Shown here piece after piece: positions 16,707-27,100 of a stretch of 64,000 nt of DNA. Position numbers and translations under genes: made by a program. The stretch is from UBA4416 sp020846025 (GTDB lineage Bacteria > Bacteroidota > Bacteroidia > B-17B0 > Aurantibacillaceae), in the NCBI GenBank assembly GCA_963169295.1, contig CAUJDD010000119.1:1-64000 (forward strand), written 5' to 3'. The number at the start of each line of letters is the position of its first letter. Position 1 is the first letter of the stretch. The notes under the pieces are model-generated. The model did no database searches, had not been told where the DNA came from, and worked only from the letters and a program-made list of their open reading frames with translations.

Positions 16707-18203
16707 TTAAAAATTTACAGGCAATACAAAATAATCTCTCAATTCTTTAATAAGTAAACATACGTGGTTAAAGTCTCTGGCTCTTTCGTATGTGAGTTTA
16801 AGTTTTTCGAGGTATTGTTTTCGTTGGGTTGTTATATATTGGGTAGTATAATAGAATACATCAATGCAAATATCATTTTCTTTAACTACTATTTGCTCAG
16901 TAGTAATCTTTTTATAACGCTTATAAGTTGCAACTACCTTATTATAATCTTTTAAAGAAAAATAACCTATTATTAGTGTTATAAAAATCCCATCTAAATA
17001 CTTCTGAAATGGAATTTGTTGATAGGTAATCAACATATCTTCTAATATTTTAGTAGATTTAATTCTATCACTTGTATCGCCTGTTAACAAAATCACCGCA
17101 TAATAATTTTTTAGGTTTATGAGTTTAATAATGTACTTACTATCCTTATAAATCTCTTTAGTTAATTCTTTCTCAATTCTTTGTCGTAATAAATTCATAT
17201 TTACCGACACATCACTTGGTAAGAACTGATGATAATCATCTCTAAAAGTATATCCGTAAGTATTCATATAATAACTAACCTGTACAGAAAATGAAAAAAT
17301 CTCAGGGATATTGATATAACTTTTCCAATATTTAAGGAAAGAGCTAATTTCATTCATCTTCTTAATTTCTTGTAACATCTGGTTAGTATCATTATTACTC
17401 ACATCAAGCTGTAATCTTAAGCCTAATATTTTATAATATAAATCATCTAAGAAGTGAAATATCACATATGCATTATTTAAGAAATCTCGTTCTAAGACAT
17501 CAATTTCTTTTAATGTTTCAGGCTTAAAAAAGTCAGGATGACTCAAAAAACTTAACTCGTGATATTTACCATATCTAGCTAATATACTTATAGATTGACA
17601 TTGATGATTTATATACTGATTATAAAAAGCAATGTTTTTAACAGCTTGAGTCTTTGATACACCTTCCTTACTTTTGTAAAACAGCTTCTCCCTCATGTGG
17701 AGATAAATAGAATTTTTAATTTGTTCTAAGGAAATAAACTCATCTATCTTTTGATGTAATTTATGTGCCTCTCTCGACTCGGTAATGAAACATTGTTGGG
17801 CTAAAAATTTATATAACTCAATTAGTGTATTAAAATCTTCAATCTTTTCTGCAATATCCGACAATGAATCAGCTAAAATATTAGCTTCTTCTTTTTCTCC
17901 TTTACTTAATAATATCTCAATTTGTTGTAAATTATGTTTTAAATAGTTTGGATAATTTCTACTTAAAAATACACTGAGTTTAAATGTATGGTGAGTAAGT
18001 TGTAAGAATTTCTTTTTCGTTTTTTCTTCACTATCACCATAAGTTAATCTGCATAACTCATCGGACTCATGCGGTGTTTTAGCCTGTCGAATAGTTGTAA
18101 TAAGTTTATAAGGCAATTCAGCATTAACTTCTAACAAATAATTTGCGAACTCCTTAAAATGAAAATCACTTAATAATAAAATTTGTTTTTGAATGCCAAT
18201 CAT
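16707..18203 (-). CDS. Hypothetical all-helical protein
   Basis: I do not recognise this 498-residue protein. It has no signal peptide or membrane segment and looks alpha-helical throughout, with TPR-like alternation of aromatic and charged residues (for example FLSRNYPNYLKHNLQQIEIL and EDFNTLIELYKFLAQQCF). No catalytic motif is evident. It sits just upstream of hemW on the same strand with a 4-nt gap, so the two are probably co-transcribed. A TPR or SEL1-like scaffold role is possible but only inferred from helix content. Confidence 0.75.
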   Translation of the reverse strand: MIGIQKQILLLSDFHFKEFANYLLEVNAELPYKLITTIRQAKTPHESDELCRLTYGDSEEKTKKKFLQLTHHTFKLSVFLSRNYPNYLKHNLQQIEILLSKGEKEEANILADSLSDIAEKIEDFNTLIELYKFLAQQCFITESREAHKLHQKIDEFISLEQIKNSIYLHMREKLFYKSKEGVSKTQAVKNIAFYNQYINHQCQSISILARYGKYHELSFLSHPDFFKPETLKEIDVLERDFLNNAYVIFHFLDDLYYKILGLRLQLDVSNNDTNQMLQEIKKMNEISSFLKYWKSYINIPEIFSFSVQVSYYMNTYGYTFRDDYHQFLPSDVSVNMNLLRQRIEKELTKEIYKDSKYIIKLINLKNYYAVILLTGDTSDRIKSTKILEDMLITYQQIPFQKYLDGIFITLIIGYFSLKDYNKVVATYKRYKKITTEQIVVKENDICIDVFYYTTQYITTQRKQYLEKLKLTYERARDFNHVCLLIKELRDYFVLPVNF

Positions 18204-18337
18204 AATTTATACTTACACTAAATTAATTAAAAATGAATTATGGCAATGTAGTAATAATGATTATGTTTTAGTGAACATTCCACATAGATATTTAACCGAT
18301 AATGTATAAATTAAACCATACACTCTTCTTATAATCT

Positions 18338-19024
18338 TTAAAATAATTCAAGTATTGGAATTTGCCAATCTATTGGTTTTAAATGATGTTGTTGTAAATA
18401 ATCATTCGTTTTAGAAAAATGTTTACATCCAAAAAATGCACCTCTAGCCAAAGGAGAGGGGTGAGCGGCCGTTAATATACAATGTTTGTTTGCATTTATT
18501 AGTGATTGCTTAGATTGAGCGAAGTTACCCCACAAAAGAAAAACGCAATTTGATTTTTCTTCTGAAAGTGTTTTAATCACACCATCTGTAAAATTTTCCC
18601 AACCCTTATTCTGATGGCTCCCCGCTTGTCCTGCTCTTACCGTAAGCGTTGCATTTAATAATAACACACCCTGAGTTGACCAATGAGTTAAATTACCATG
18701 TTTCGGAATTTTAAACCCTACATCACTTTGAAGTTCTTTAAAAATATTATTTAAAGATGGTGGAGGTTTTATACCATGATTTACTGAAAAACTTAATCCG
18801 TGTGCCTGATTCGATCCATGATATGGATCTTGTCCTAATATTATAACCTTTACTTGGCTAAATGGAGTAAATTTAAATGCATTAAAAATTTCCGATGATT
18901 TAGGATATACCATCTGATACTGCTTCTCCTCTTCCAAAAAATCAATTAAATGTTTAAAATAGGGTTTATTAAACTCGTTTCCCAAAATTAAATCCCAATC
19001 ATTTCCTGGTAATTCTGTAAGCAT
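18338..19024 (-). CDS. ung: Uracil-DNA glycosylase
   Basis: This family 1 uracil-DNA glycosylase removes uracil from DNA in base-excision repair. The water-activating loop GQDPYHG (D66) and the minor-groove loop AAHPSPLARG (H188) are intact. The length of 228 residues is normal. It appears monocistronic. The 134-bp gap to the helical gene downstream of it shows nothing recognisable. Confidence 0.96.
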   Translation of the reverse strand: MLTELPGNDWDLILGNEFNKPYFKHLIDFLEEEKQYQMVYPKSSEIFNAFKFTPFSQVKVIILGQDPYHGSNQAHGLSFSVNHGIKPPPSLNNIFKELQSDVGFKIPKHGNLTHWSTQGVLLLNATLTVRAGQAGSHQNKGWENFTDGVIKTLSEEKSNCVFLLWGNFAQSKQSLINANKHCILTAAHPSPLARGAFFGCKHFSKTNDYLQQHHLKPIDWQIPILELF

Positions 19025-19081
19025 TTTGTATTTGTTAATTCCTTGTTAGAAAGATAAAGGCTATTTTTTCATACTATTTAT

Positions 19082-19111
19082 TTTGTACTTAACAAAATTA
19101 GTATATATTTG
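19082..19111 (+). promoter_or_regulatory. Promoter of the small lipoprotein-ytxJ operon
   Basis: A -33 TTTG (19082-19085) and a -7 TATATTTG (19104-19111) are separated by 18 nt, close to the Bacteroidota consensus TTTG-N19-TAnnTTTG. It is the only complete two-part promoter I found in the window. The start codon follows 41 nt later. Confidence 0.7.
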
Positions 19112-19152
19112 CTATTCCATTATTATTAATTTATTAAAATAACAACTAGAAA

Positions 19153-19284
19153 ATGAAAAAATTAGCTTTATCCACTTTAGTGTTAATTGCTTTAGGTTTA
19201 ACTGTAGCATCTTGTAAGTCACATGAAAAATGTCCTGCATACTCAAAAGCTAATACCCAAAATATTACTAAAAAATCTGTATAA
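19153..19284 (+). CDS. Small lipoprotein of 43 residues
   Basis: This short gene encodes a 43-residue protein with a lipoprotein signal (MKKLALSTLVLIALGLTVASC; lipobox VASC, lipidated C21). The mature part is only 23 residues, begins CKSHEKCPAYSKANT and contains one further Cys (C27). A good promoter lies upstream. Only 2 nt separate it from ytxJ, so the two are probably co-expressed. Its function is unknown. Because YtxJ acts on thiols, a redox link through C27 is conceivable but speculative. Confidence 0.78.
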   Translation: MKKLALSTLVLIALGLTVASCKSHEKCPAYSKANTQNITKKSV

Positions 19285-19286
19285 TT

Positions 19287-19619
19287 ATGCTTTGGCATAA
19301 GCTTACCGATATTAATCAAATACAAGAAGTAAAAGTACAGTCGACTAAAAAGTTGGCTGTTCTTATTTTTAAACATAGCACTAGATGCTCAATCAGTTCT
19401 ATGGCTCTAAATAGAGTGGAATCTAAATGGGAAGATAACGAAAACATTGCTACTTTTTATTTAGATTTATTGAACCATCGGGATATTTCCAATAAAATTG
19501 CCGAAGATTTTCAGGTTGAACATGCCTCACCACAAGTTCTACTTATTAAAAACGGAGCATGTATTTATCATGCTTCACACTCCAATATCAACGCACAAAG
19601 CATCTTAGATGCTTTGTAG
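19287..19619 (+). CDS. ytxJ: Bacillithiol-system protein YtxJ
   Basis: This thioredoxin-like protein of 110 residues has the YtxJ signature FKHSTRCSISSMAL with a single active-site Cys (C34). It belongs to the monothiol bacilliredoxin-like family linked to bacillithiol, a thiol made by Firmicutes and many Bacteroidota. It probably reduces or senses bacillithiol-mixed disulfides in the cytoplasm. It is the second gene of a two-gene operon with a tiny lipoprotein. Bacillithiol synthesis genes are not in the window. Confidence 0.88.
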   Translation: MLWHKLTDINQIQEVKVQSTKKLAVLIFKHSTRCSISSMALNRVESKWEDNENIATFYLDLLNHRDISNKIAEDFQVEHASPQVLLIKNGACIYHASHSNINAQSILDAL

Positions 19620-19653
19620 AATTCCACAATCTCAATTTACTTAAGAGAAAGAA

Positions 19654-20061
19654 TTACCAAACAAATTCAATGATTTGTTTTAGATCCGGGTGTAAACTTT
19701 TAGCAGCCGGACATGTATGAGCAGCATTTTCATACACTTTTTTCTCTTTTTCAGAATAATTTTTCTTCGGAAAAATTAATTTAATATGTATCTCTCCCAC
19801 TCTTCTTGGCTCAGCATACATTACTTTAGTAACCTCAGCCGTTAACCCATCAATAGAAGTATAACCTTCTTTTTGAGCAGCAATTCCCATTATAGTTATC
19901 ATACAGCTTGCTAATGATGTAGCCATTAAATCAGTAGGAGAAAAAGCTTCTCCCTTTCCATGATTATCTTTTGGGGCATCAGTAATAATACTGTTATTAG
20001 ACTGTATATGTGTTGCCTCTGTTCTTAAATTACCCTGATAGATTACTTTACTTGTTGCCAT
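19654..20061 (-). CDS. OsmC/Ohr family thiol peroxidase-like protein
   Basis: This 135-residue protein carries the two conserved Cys of the OsmC fold: C53 in SLASCMITIMG and C117 in AAHTCPAAKSL. OsmC and Ohr proteins reduce organic hydroperoxides. The sequence is closer to the general OsmC-like subgroup than to classical Ohr. It lies convergent with ytxJ, another thiol-linked gene, which may be coincidence. It appears monocistronic. Confidence 0.87.
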   Translation of the reverse strand: MATSKVIYQGNLRTEATHIQSNNSIITDAPKDNHGKGEAFSPTDLMATSLASCMITIMGIAAQKEGYTSIDGLTAEVTKVMYAEPRRVGEIHIKLIFPKKNYSEKEKKVYENAAHTCPAAKSLHPDLKQIIEFVW

Positions 20062-20137
20062 AAGCCAATTTTTTTAAAAAACCAAAGATAATAAAAGCTT
20101 TGAGATAAACTTTACTTAATAATTAGCTATCTTTATG

Positions 20138-20145
20138 TATCTTTG
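20138..20145 (+). promoter_or_regulatory. -7 promoter box (TATCTTTG)
   Basis: A perfect TAnnTTTG box ends 7 nt before the ATG at 20153. It overlaps an upstream in-frame ATG at 20135, which therefore cannot be the normal start. It would drive the OMP-lipA operon with almost no leader. Confidence 0.6.
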
Positions 20146-20152
20146 TTTTCTA

Positions 20153-20908
20153 ATGTATCAACGGATTTTTTATATACTTATAAACTTTTTTTTAGTAGGT
20201 ACTATTTATTCTCAAAGTACACAACAAGCTATTGCAAATGGCCAAGATCCAAATGTATTATATCGTAATGAAATGTCGTTCGGAATTTTTGCCCATAGTC
20301 GAGGTTTTGGACTAAACTTTTACAGAGCAAAACACGTTACCGCTACTCGTAAAAGAATTTTAGAGGTTCAAGCCTTGAACATGAAACATCCTAAAGAAAT
20401 TAAGATTTCAAATAACGTAGATAACTCTAAAAAATTTGTTTATGGAAAACTAAATAATATTTTATTATTTAGAGGCGGGGTTGGTTATCAAACCACCTTA
20501 TTTCGTCGTGCTGATAGAAAATCTGTTGAAATAAGATCTTCATACTACTTAGGGGGTAATGTAACATTTGCAAAACCAACTTATATTTTAGTGTTAAGAA
20601 AAAATAGTAACGAGATGAGTTACCAAGAAGCTGTAAAATATAACCCAGAAGTTCATACCATAGATAGTATTTATGGTAGAGGCCCTTTGGTTGATGGCTT
20701 ATCTGAACTTAAGATATACCCAGCAGCTTATGCAAAAATTAATTTAAGCTTTGAATTTGCCCCAATGTCAAACAAAGTAAAAGCTATTGAAACTGGTTTG
20801 ATTGTAGATTATTACCCAAAAGCATTACCAATTATGGCACATAACCCAGCCGAAAATTTTATAGTAACGGTATATGTTGGATTTGTATTCGGTAAAAAAT
20901 GGTTCTAA
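20153..20908 (+). CDS. Hypothetical outer-membrane beta-barrel protein
   Basis: This protein of about 251 residues has a signal peptide (MYQRIFYILINFFLVGTIYSQ). Its body has beta-strand alternation and ends in YVGFVFGKKWF, an aromatic-terminated strand as in outer-membrane barrels. The start at 20153 is chosen because the earlier ATG at 20135 lies inside the -7 box and the signal peptide is better formed from here. It is the first gene of an apparent operon with lipA (7-nt gap). I do not recognise a named family beyond a Bacteroidota barrel-like protein. Confidence 0.72.
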   Translation: MYQRIFYILINFFLVGTIYSQSTQQAIANGQDPNVLYRNEMSFGIFAHSRGFGLNFYRAKHVTATRKRILEVQALNMKHPKEIKISNNVDNSKKFVYGKLNNILLFRGGVGYQTTLFRRADRKSVEIRSSYYLGGNVTFAKPTYILVLRKNSNEMSYQEAVKYNPEVHTIDSIYGRGPLVDGLSELKIYPAAYAKINLSFEFAPMSNKVKAIETGLIVDYYPKALPIMAHNPAENFIVTVYVGFVFGKKWF

Positions 20909-20915
20909 ATAAAAC

Positions 20916-21794
20916 ATGGAAAATTTAATTTCAGATAATCCAACTCCAACCGAAAAACCTCGTAAACCTGAATGGTTAAGAGTGAAGTTACCTGTTGGTG
21001 AGGAATACCTTAAGGTTCGAAAAATAGTATCAGAACATAAGTTACATACCATTTGCGAAAGTGGAAACTGCCCAAACATGGGCGAATGTTGGGGCGCAGG
21101 AACCGCTACGTTTATGATACTTGGCAATGTATGTACACGTTCTTGTGGATTTTGCGCTGTGGCTACAGGACGTCCTAAAGCTGTAGATTGGAATGAACCA
21201 AAACGGGTAGCTAACTCTGTAAAATTGATGAATGTGAAGCATTGCGTGATTACTTCGGTTGACAGAGATGATTTAAAAGATGGAGGCTCCATCATTTGGG
21301 CAGAAACTATAAAAGCCATTCGTGAAATTAGTCCAAGTACTAAATTTGAATGTTTAATCCCCGATTTTGCAGGTAATTGGGAGAATTTACAACGCATTAT
21401 TGATGTAAAACCCGATATTGTTTCGCATAATATAGAAACTGTAAGAAGACTTACCGCTAAAGTTAGAATTCAGGCCAAATACGACCGAAGCATGGAAGTA
21501 ATAAAAAGACTACATGAGTCAGGTTGCCGAACAAAAAGCGGTTTAATGGTTGGGCTTGGCGAAAGCGAAAATGAAGTATATGAAACTATTAATGATTTAG
21601 CAGCTGTGAAGTGTGACGTATTAACCATTGGGCAATATTTACAACCTACGCCAAAACACATACCGGTTGCGCGTTTTGTGCATCCAGATGAATTTAAGAA
21701 ATGGAAAGAATATGCTTTATCCAAAGGATTTAGATATGTAGAAAGCGGTGCCTTAGTACGTTCATCTTATCATGCCGAAAAACATGTGTTTTAA
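20916..21794 (+). CDS. lipA: Lipoyl synthase
   Basis: This radical SAM enzyme inserts two sulfurs into octanoyl groups on carrier proteins to make lipoate. Both iron-sulfur cluster motifs are present: the auxiliary cluster C47, C52, C58 (CESGNCPNMGEC) and the radical SAM cluster C73, C77, C80 (CTRSCGFC). The C-terminal RSSYHAE motif of the family is also there. The length of 292 residues is normal. It sits second in a four-gene run; lipB is not nearby. Confidence 0.97.
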   Translation: MENLISDNPTPTEKPRKPEWLRVKLPVGEEYLKVRKIVSEHKLHTICESGNCPNMGECWGAGTATFMILGNVCTRSCGFCAVATGRPKAVDWNEPKRVANSVKLMNVKHCVITSVDRDDLKDGGSIIWAETIKAIREISPSTKFECLIPDFAGNWENLQRIIDVKPDIVSHNIETVRRLTAKVRIQAKYDRSMEVIKRLHESGCRTKSGLMVGLGESENEVYETINDLAAVKCDVLTIGQYLQPTPKHIPVARFVHPDEFKKWKEYALSKGFRYVESGALVRSSYHAEKHVF

Positions 21795-21804
21795 CAACTA
21801 GTAC

Positions 21805-22422
21805 ATGATGAATTCTGTTTTTACTACCCTTTTTAAAAATATTATTCTGCTCGTTTTATTAGCAGTGAGTGTTGTATTTGTTGCCACACCTTATATAACA
21901 TTAAACGAAATCATATATTTGTTTTCTTGCCTAGCTGTTTTATATGTGATTGCTGCTTTACTCGAAGCTTATTATCTCTCAAAGGTATCTAACAATACAT
22001 TTGTATATTATTATTTTACGGATGGCTTTTTATTTAAACAACTACTAAAAATTATTCTATTAATTGTAGTGGCTGTTGTTCTCCTATTATCTAAAGGAAT
22101 CATCAAATACCTTTCTTTTATTTGTTTTTTAATTGCCCTCACAGATATTATTATCTTAATTTGGAGATTTTTCACGAAGCGTTATTTTATTGGGCTACAA
22201 GATAACGGACTGCTCATTTCATTTAATAAAATGGAGTTTATTCCATTATCTAAAATTGCCAAAATAACCGAACGCCACGGCTTAACATACATTGTAACCA
22301 AACAAAATAAAACATTCTCATTACGTACCGACACCATGAAAAATGCTGATGTCTTTAAACGAGCATTTTACACTTGGATAACCGAAAAAGGACTAGAACC
22401 CAAAGTTTTTAAGGAACAGTAA
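21805..22422 (+). CDS. Hypothetical four-TM membrane protein with PH-like C-terminus
   Basis: This 205-residue protein has four hydrophobic helices (about 12-30, 35-55, 75-95 and 98-120). A soluble C-terminal segment of about 75 residues (FIGLQDNGLLISFNKMEFIPLSKIAKITER...) resembles a bacterial PH-like domain. No catalytic motif is seen. It lies 10 nt after lipA and 17 nt before a radical SAM gene, so it is probably co-transcribed, but a functional link is not evident. Confidence 0.72.
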   Translation: MMNSVFTTLFKNIILLVLLAVSVVFVATPYITLNEIIYLFSCLAVLYVIAALLEAYYLSKVSNNTFVYYYFTDGFLFKQLLKIILLIVVAVVLLLSKGIIKYLSFICFLIALTDIIILIWRFFTKRYFIGLQDNGLLISFNKMEFIPLSKIAKITERHGLTYIVTKQNKTFSLRTDTMKNADVFKRAFYTWITEKGLEPKVFKEQ

Positions 22423-22439
22423 AGTATCATCCAATAGCA

Positions 22440-24095
22440 ATGAAGATTTTACTTTCTACACTCAACTCTAAATACATTCACACTAATTTAGCTATACGCA
22501 TATTATATAGTTTAAATCACACCAAACATCAAGGGTTAGATTGGCATGAATTTAATATCAAAGAAGATTTAAATGAAATTGCACAAAGATGTTCTGCTTA
22601 CCATGTTGTAGCATTTAGTTGCTATATTTGGAATATTACGCCAACCCTTGAAGTTTGTAAAAGAATCAAAGAAAAAAATCCTGATTGCATTATCTTATTG
22701 GGCGGTCCAGAGGTAAGTTATGAAAACGATGATGTCATTTCAAAATCATTTGTAGATTATATTATTGCCGAAGAAGGTGAAATTGCTTTTTCCGAATTTT
22801 TAAATCATTTTCCAAATGTAGAAGCCGTACCTAACTTAGTTCGGAAAAACAACGAAGGAAAAATCGTAAAGAATAAACTGGCTCCACAATTTGATTTAAC
22901 ACATCTTTTGGATAAAATGCTGTATCAGTTTGATAATCCAGAAGATTTAAAAAATAAAGTGTTATATATTGAAACCTCTCGGGGTTGCCCTTATAAATGT
23001 GAGTTTTGCTTGGCAAGTTTAGATAATGTGGTGAGGCGATTTCCGATAGAAAGTATTAAAACTACTTTATTGTATTTAATGAAACACGGGAAGGTTATAA
23101 AGTTCTTGGATCGTACTTTTAATATGAAACGAGACTTTACCTTAGATATATTTCAATTTATCATTGATAACCATCGCCCTGGAAATGTTTTTCAATTTGA
23201 AATTACAGCCGATATTTTACACCCAGATATCATCAAATTTATTCAAGAAAAAGCACCTAAAAATTTATTTCGATTCGAAATTGGTATTCAAACTACCAAT
23301 CAAAAAGCAAATTTAGAAGTAAGTAGAAAACAAAATTTTGACAAAACAACTTCTATCATTAAACAAATTGAAGATAAAGTTGAACTTCATCTCGATTTAA
23401 TTGTAGGTATGGCTTATGATTACTGGGAAGACACTAAAAGAAGTTTTGAAGATGTATTTAAACTTTTTGCTCCTGAGTTACAACTTGGCTTTTTAAAATT
23501 TTTGAAAGGAACACCTGTAAGAGATAAGTATAACCAACATGGTTTTAAGTTTGACCCGAATCCGCCATATCAAATTATTGAAAGCAATTATTTATCAAAA
23601 GAAGAACTTGAAAAAATAGTAGAGTTAGAACATGCGCTTGAAATTTATTGGAATAGTAAAAAAGCAACTAACACGTTAAAATATATTACCAAACAATATA
23701 GCATTTTTGATTTTTTGGTTGGCTTAGGTCATTATTTTGGAACTCAAAAACCCTTTCATCACTATTCATTAACAGATGTTTTTGATATTATTAAAACCTA
23801 CGCCGAAAGGTATTACCCAAATGACACGGTATTGCATCAACTCATTGCTATTGATTATTATTTGCATTATAAAGTAAAGCCAAAGATGTTATACTTAAAT
23901 GAAGTAACAATACAAGAAAAAACTAAACTAATCACTCAATTAAAATTAAACCACCATAAATACCGATATATTATATTACCTGTTCAATTTAACTTTTATG
24001 AGTTTATGAATAATGGAAACATCGTTGCAAGTAACGAACCTCTCGTTATTCAGTATAACGGCGAAACTAAAGCCGAAGCTATTTTCGTATCATAA
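22440..24095 (+). CDS. B12-binding-domain radical SAM protein (DUF4080 type)
   Basis: The 551-residue protein has an N-terminal cobalamin-binding-like Rossmann domain (about 1-125, LLGGPEVS). A radical SAM domain follows with cluster motif CPYKCEFC (C183, C187, C190), and then a C-terminal DUF4080-like region. Related proteins include methyltransferases and methylthiotransferases acting on unknown substrates. No DxHxxG cobalamin-binding motif is visible in the N-terminal domain, so B12 binding is uncertain. It is the last gene of the lipA operon and is followed by a strong terminator. Confidence 0.83.
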   Translation: MKILLSTLNSKYIHTNLAIRILYSLNHTKHQGLDWHEFNIKEDLNEIAQRCSAYHVVAFSCYIWNITPTLEVCKRIKEKNPDCIILLGGPEVSYENDDVISKSFVDYIIAEEGEIAFSEFLNHFPNVEAVPNLVRKNNEGKIVKNKLAPQFDLTHLLDKMLYQFDNPEDLKNKVLYIETSRGCPYKCEFCLASLDNVVRRFPIESIKTTLLYLMKHGKVIKFLDRTFNMKRDFTLDIFQFIIDNHRPGNVFQFEITADILHPDIIKFIQEKAPKNLFRFEIGIQTTNQKANLEVSRKQNFDKTTSIIKQIEDKVELHLDLIVGMAYDYWEDTKRSFEDVFKLFAPELQLGFLKFLKGTPVRDKYNQHGFKFDPNPPYQIIESNYLSKEELEKIVELEHALEIYWNSKKATNTLKYITKQYSIFDFLVGLGHYFGTQKPFHHYSLTDVFDIIKTYAERYYPNDTVLHQLIAIDYYLHYKVKPKMLYLNEVTIQEKTKLITQLKLNHHKYRYIILPVQFNFYEFMNNGNIVASNEPLVIQYNGETKAEAIFVS

Positions 24096-24123
24096 AAAAG
24101 GGCTACGAAACATAGCCCTTTTT
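24094..24123. terminator. Bidirectional terminator after the lipA operon
   Basis: The stem AAAAAGGGCTA with TAGCCCTTTTT closes a CGAAACA loop. It lies directly at the stop of the radical SAM gene and also downstream of the convergent M4 protease gene. Confidence 0.82.
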
Positions 24124-24150
24124 GTTTTTAGTGTCTTGTATCTTAAAGAA

Positions 24151-27100
24151 TTATTCTTTTACAAAGCGTTTTGTTATTACCTTATGTTCCATTGTGGTAA
24201 TACGACAATTATAAATACCATTTGCTAGAGCATTGATGTAACATATAGTTTCAACATTGGTTGGTTTTGTAGAATATACTTGTTTGCCAATAACATCAAA
24301 TATCTCAATAGAATATATAGCACTTAACATTTCTTGTGGTAATTTAATATGTAAAATAGTACTTGCAGGATTAGGGAACACAAACACATTATCTAAAGAT
24401 AAATGTGATAGAATACCAGTACATACATCTACATTAATAACTTGAGAATTGGAATTACTGCAATTATTAGCATCTGTATAACTATAAGATAATGTAAAGG
24501 TACCTTGTCCAGCAGATTGCGGATCAAAACTATTACTACTTACAGCAGTTCCCAAATAAGTTCCACCAGTTGGCGAACCTGTTAATGTAACAGATGCATC
24601 ATTCGTACACACGCTATCATCTGATAAGGATAATGATACATTAGGCAATGGATTTACAATAATTGATTTCGTAACTGTTTTCTTACATCCATTAGCGTCC
24701 GTTCCTGTTACTGTATATGTTATATTACCCGTTGGTGCTGCTGTAAAACTAGCACTCGTACCACCTGTGCTCCACGAATAAGTACTTGCTCCAGTGGCAC
24801 TTATGGATGTAGTATTGCCAACACATATTGTTGTAGGATTAGCGTTTGCTACTACATTCGGTAATTGATTAACCGTTACTGTGCCTGATGAAGTAACACT
24901 GCCTGTACAACCAGATACAGTTGAAGTGACAGAATAAACAGATGTCATAGTTGGTGTTACAGATATTGAAGATGTTGTGGCTCCTGTACTCCATTGATAT
25001 GTGGTTCCACCATTTGCATTTAAAACGACTGATGATCCAGCACATACACTTGCTGAATTAACAGTTACACTTCCTCCACTTGCAGTAATAGAGGCAGTAA
25101 CCGGGGTTCGTGCACTTGTACATCCATCTTTTTGAACTACCCAGTTATAAAAATAGTAATAATAGTTTGGAGCAGACGACATCACATCATGTCCAGTAAT
25201 AGATGCTAATGTTCCTACAGGAATTGGATAAGTTGCGCCTGTGTTATTTCTATATAAATCAATCAAGGATCCATCGGCAACTAAATAATAATTAGTACCA
25301 GCTACTACATGAAAATTTAATGTAATTGTATTTTTTCCTGTTGTTGTTATATTTATATACTTCGTATCTAAAGTAGTACCAGAAGAATTAGCAATATAGA
25401 TTGTACGTGTACCCACAGAACTAGCATAAATATCAACTGTTTTGATAGTTAAGTCAGTTAAAGCATCAAAGGTTAAATAATGCGGATAATTTAAGTAACT
25501 ACCACCGCCCAAAGTAGTATTGGTAGCTGGTGCACCATTTATAGGTGCAACTGAATTGGTTGTGGATACATAATAAGTTGTAGTGTTTGTTAACGTAGGT
25601 GTTGTGAAAGATGTACCTGTATTGATAACAGTACCGCCCGATGCTGCACTATACCAATCTAACACTCCAGTTCCTGATGCATTTAAGGTTACAGTTCCGC
25701 TACCGCAACGCGAAGCTCCTGTAGTTGTTGGACCAGAAGGTGGATTAATAACTATATAACTATTTTTAGTGATCGAATCTTTATTTGCTGTACAACCTGT
25801 AGCCACTAATTTTACTGTATAAGTTCCTGCAACACTATAAGTATGGCTCGGATTTTCTAATGTACTTGTTGTACCATCACCAAAATACCAAGTATAAGTT
25901 GCTCCACCTACCGTAGTATTAGTAAAATTAATAAGAGCTGGCACACTGCATGAACTAGGATAAGGCGAAATAAATGCAGGAGCTAAAGTAGGTGTAGTAT
26001 ATTGTGCGCCCACACCTACTGCATACCAAGCATTTGTAGTTTGAATAACCTCGTTTGAACATGCTCCATATAAATCCTTAGCAGCTTGAATAGTACATAC
26101 TCTCACATTAGCATAATCTGTACTAGGTGTCATATAAAATGCTAAAGCTCTATAGGCTATAGCTTCTGCTTTTGACATTGTAATACCAGATACACTATAC
26201 GTTTGACTATTATCATTTGTACCACTACCACCAACAGACAATAGATAAAACCAATAAATACAAGGCCCTGCATTCGCATGAGGTTCATCGTTTGGATCCC
26301 AATAATTTCCAAGATAAGTATCAGGATCGCTTAATTGGTTTGGATTTGACATGTTTCTTATTCCTGTTCCAGAGGGCATGATATCTTTACCCATAATCCA
26401 ATCATGCTGTGATGGGCGTGCATACCACTCCACCGATGTACCAAATATATCCGCAAAACCTTCATTTAATGCATCTGCTTCTCCTCCATTTAAACCAGCT
26501 GTATGTTCAACCACACCATGTGTAATTTCATGTCCACAAACATCTAATGCAGTCATAACATCAAAACCTTGAGAAATATTACCATCACCGTATGTCATTC
26601 TGTAACCATCCCAAAATGCATTTACAAAATTATTTGAATAATGAACATAACTTAATAATTTAAAACCAGCATCATCTATACTATTTCTATTATGTGTTTG
26701 ATAATAATAGTCGTAAGTTACTTCTGCTCCAAAATGCGCATCGGTAGCAGCTTGATGAACTCCGGTTGATGTCCAAGTATTTGTACTATTAGTAAAATCT
26801 GTGGCACTTCCATAATTAGAACCATTGTTCAAATTATAGGTTTCTACACCTAACCCTCTCGCAGACTCTCTTAATCTATAACCAGCGGTATAGCTATCTG
26901 TTGTTAATGTTTGAGTGCCACTATATTTTGTGTTAGCAGTCCCATTAGAATTTGCTGTGCAAATTAAATTTTGTTCTCTAATAATATTACCACTAGTTGC
27001 ATCAACATATACATTTGCCTTATACAATGGCTCTTCGGCATAAATGGTGAATTTATAAGTATAATGATAATTAATAGATTTATCTTTTTGAATACTCGGG

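Noticed and set aside
20135..20152. Upstream ATG extending the OMP gene by six codons
   Set aside because: It overlaps the TATCTTTG promoter box and worsens the signal peptide, so 20153 is preferred.
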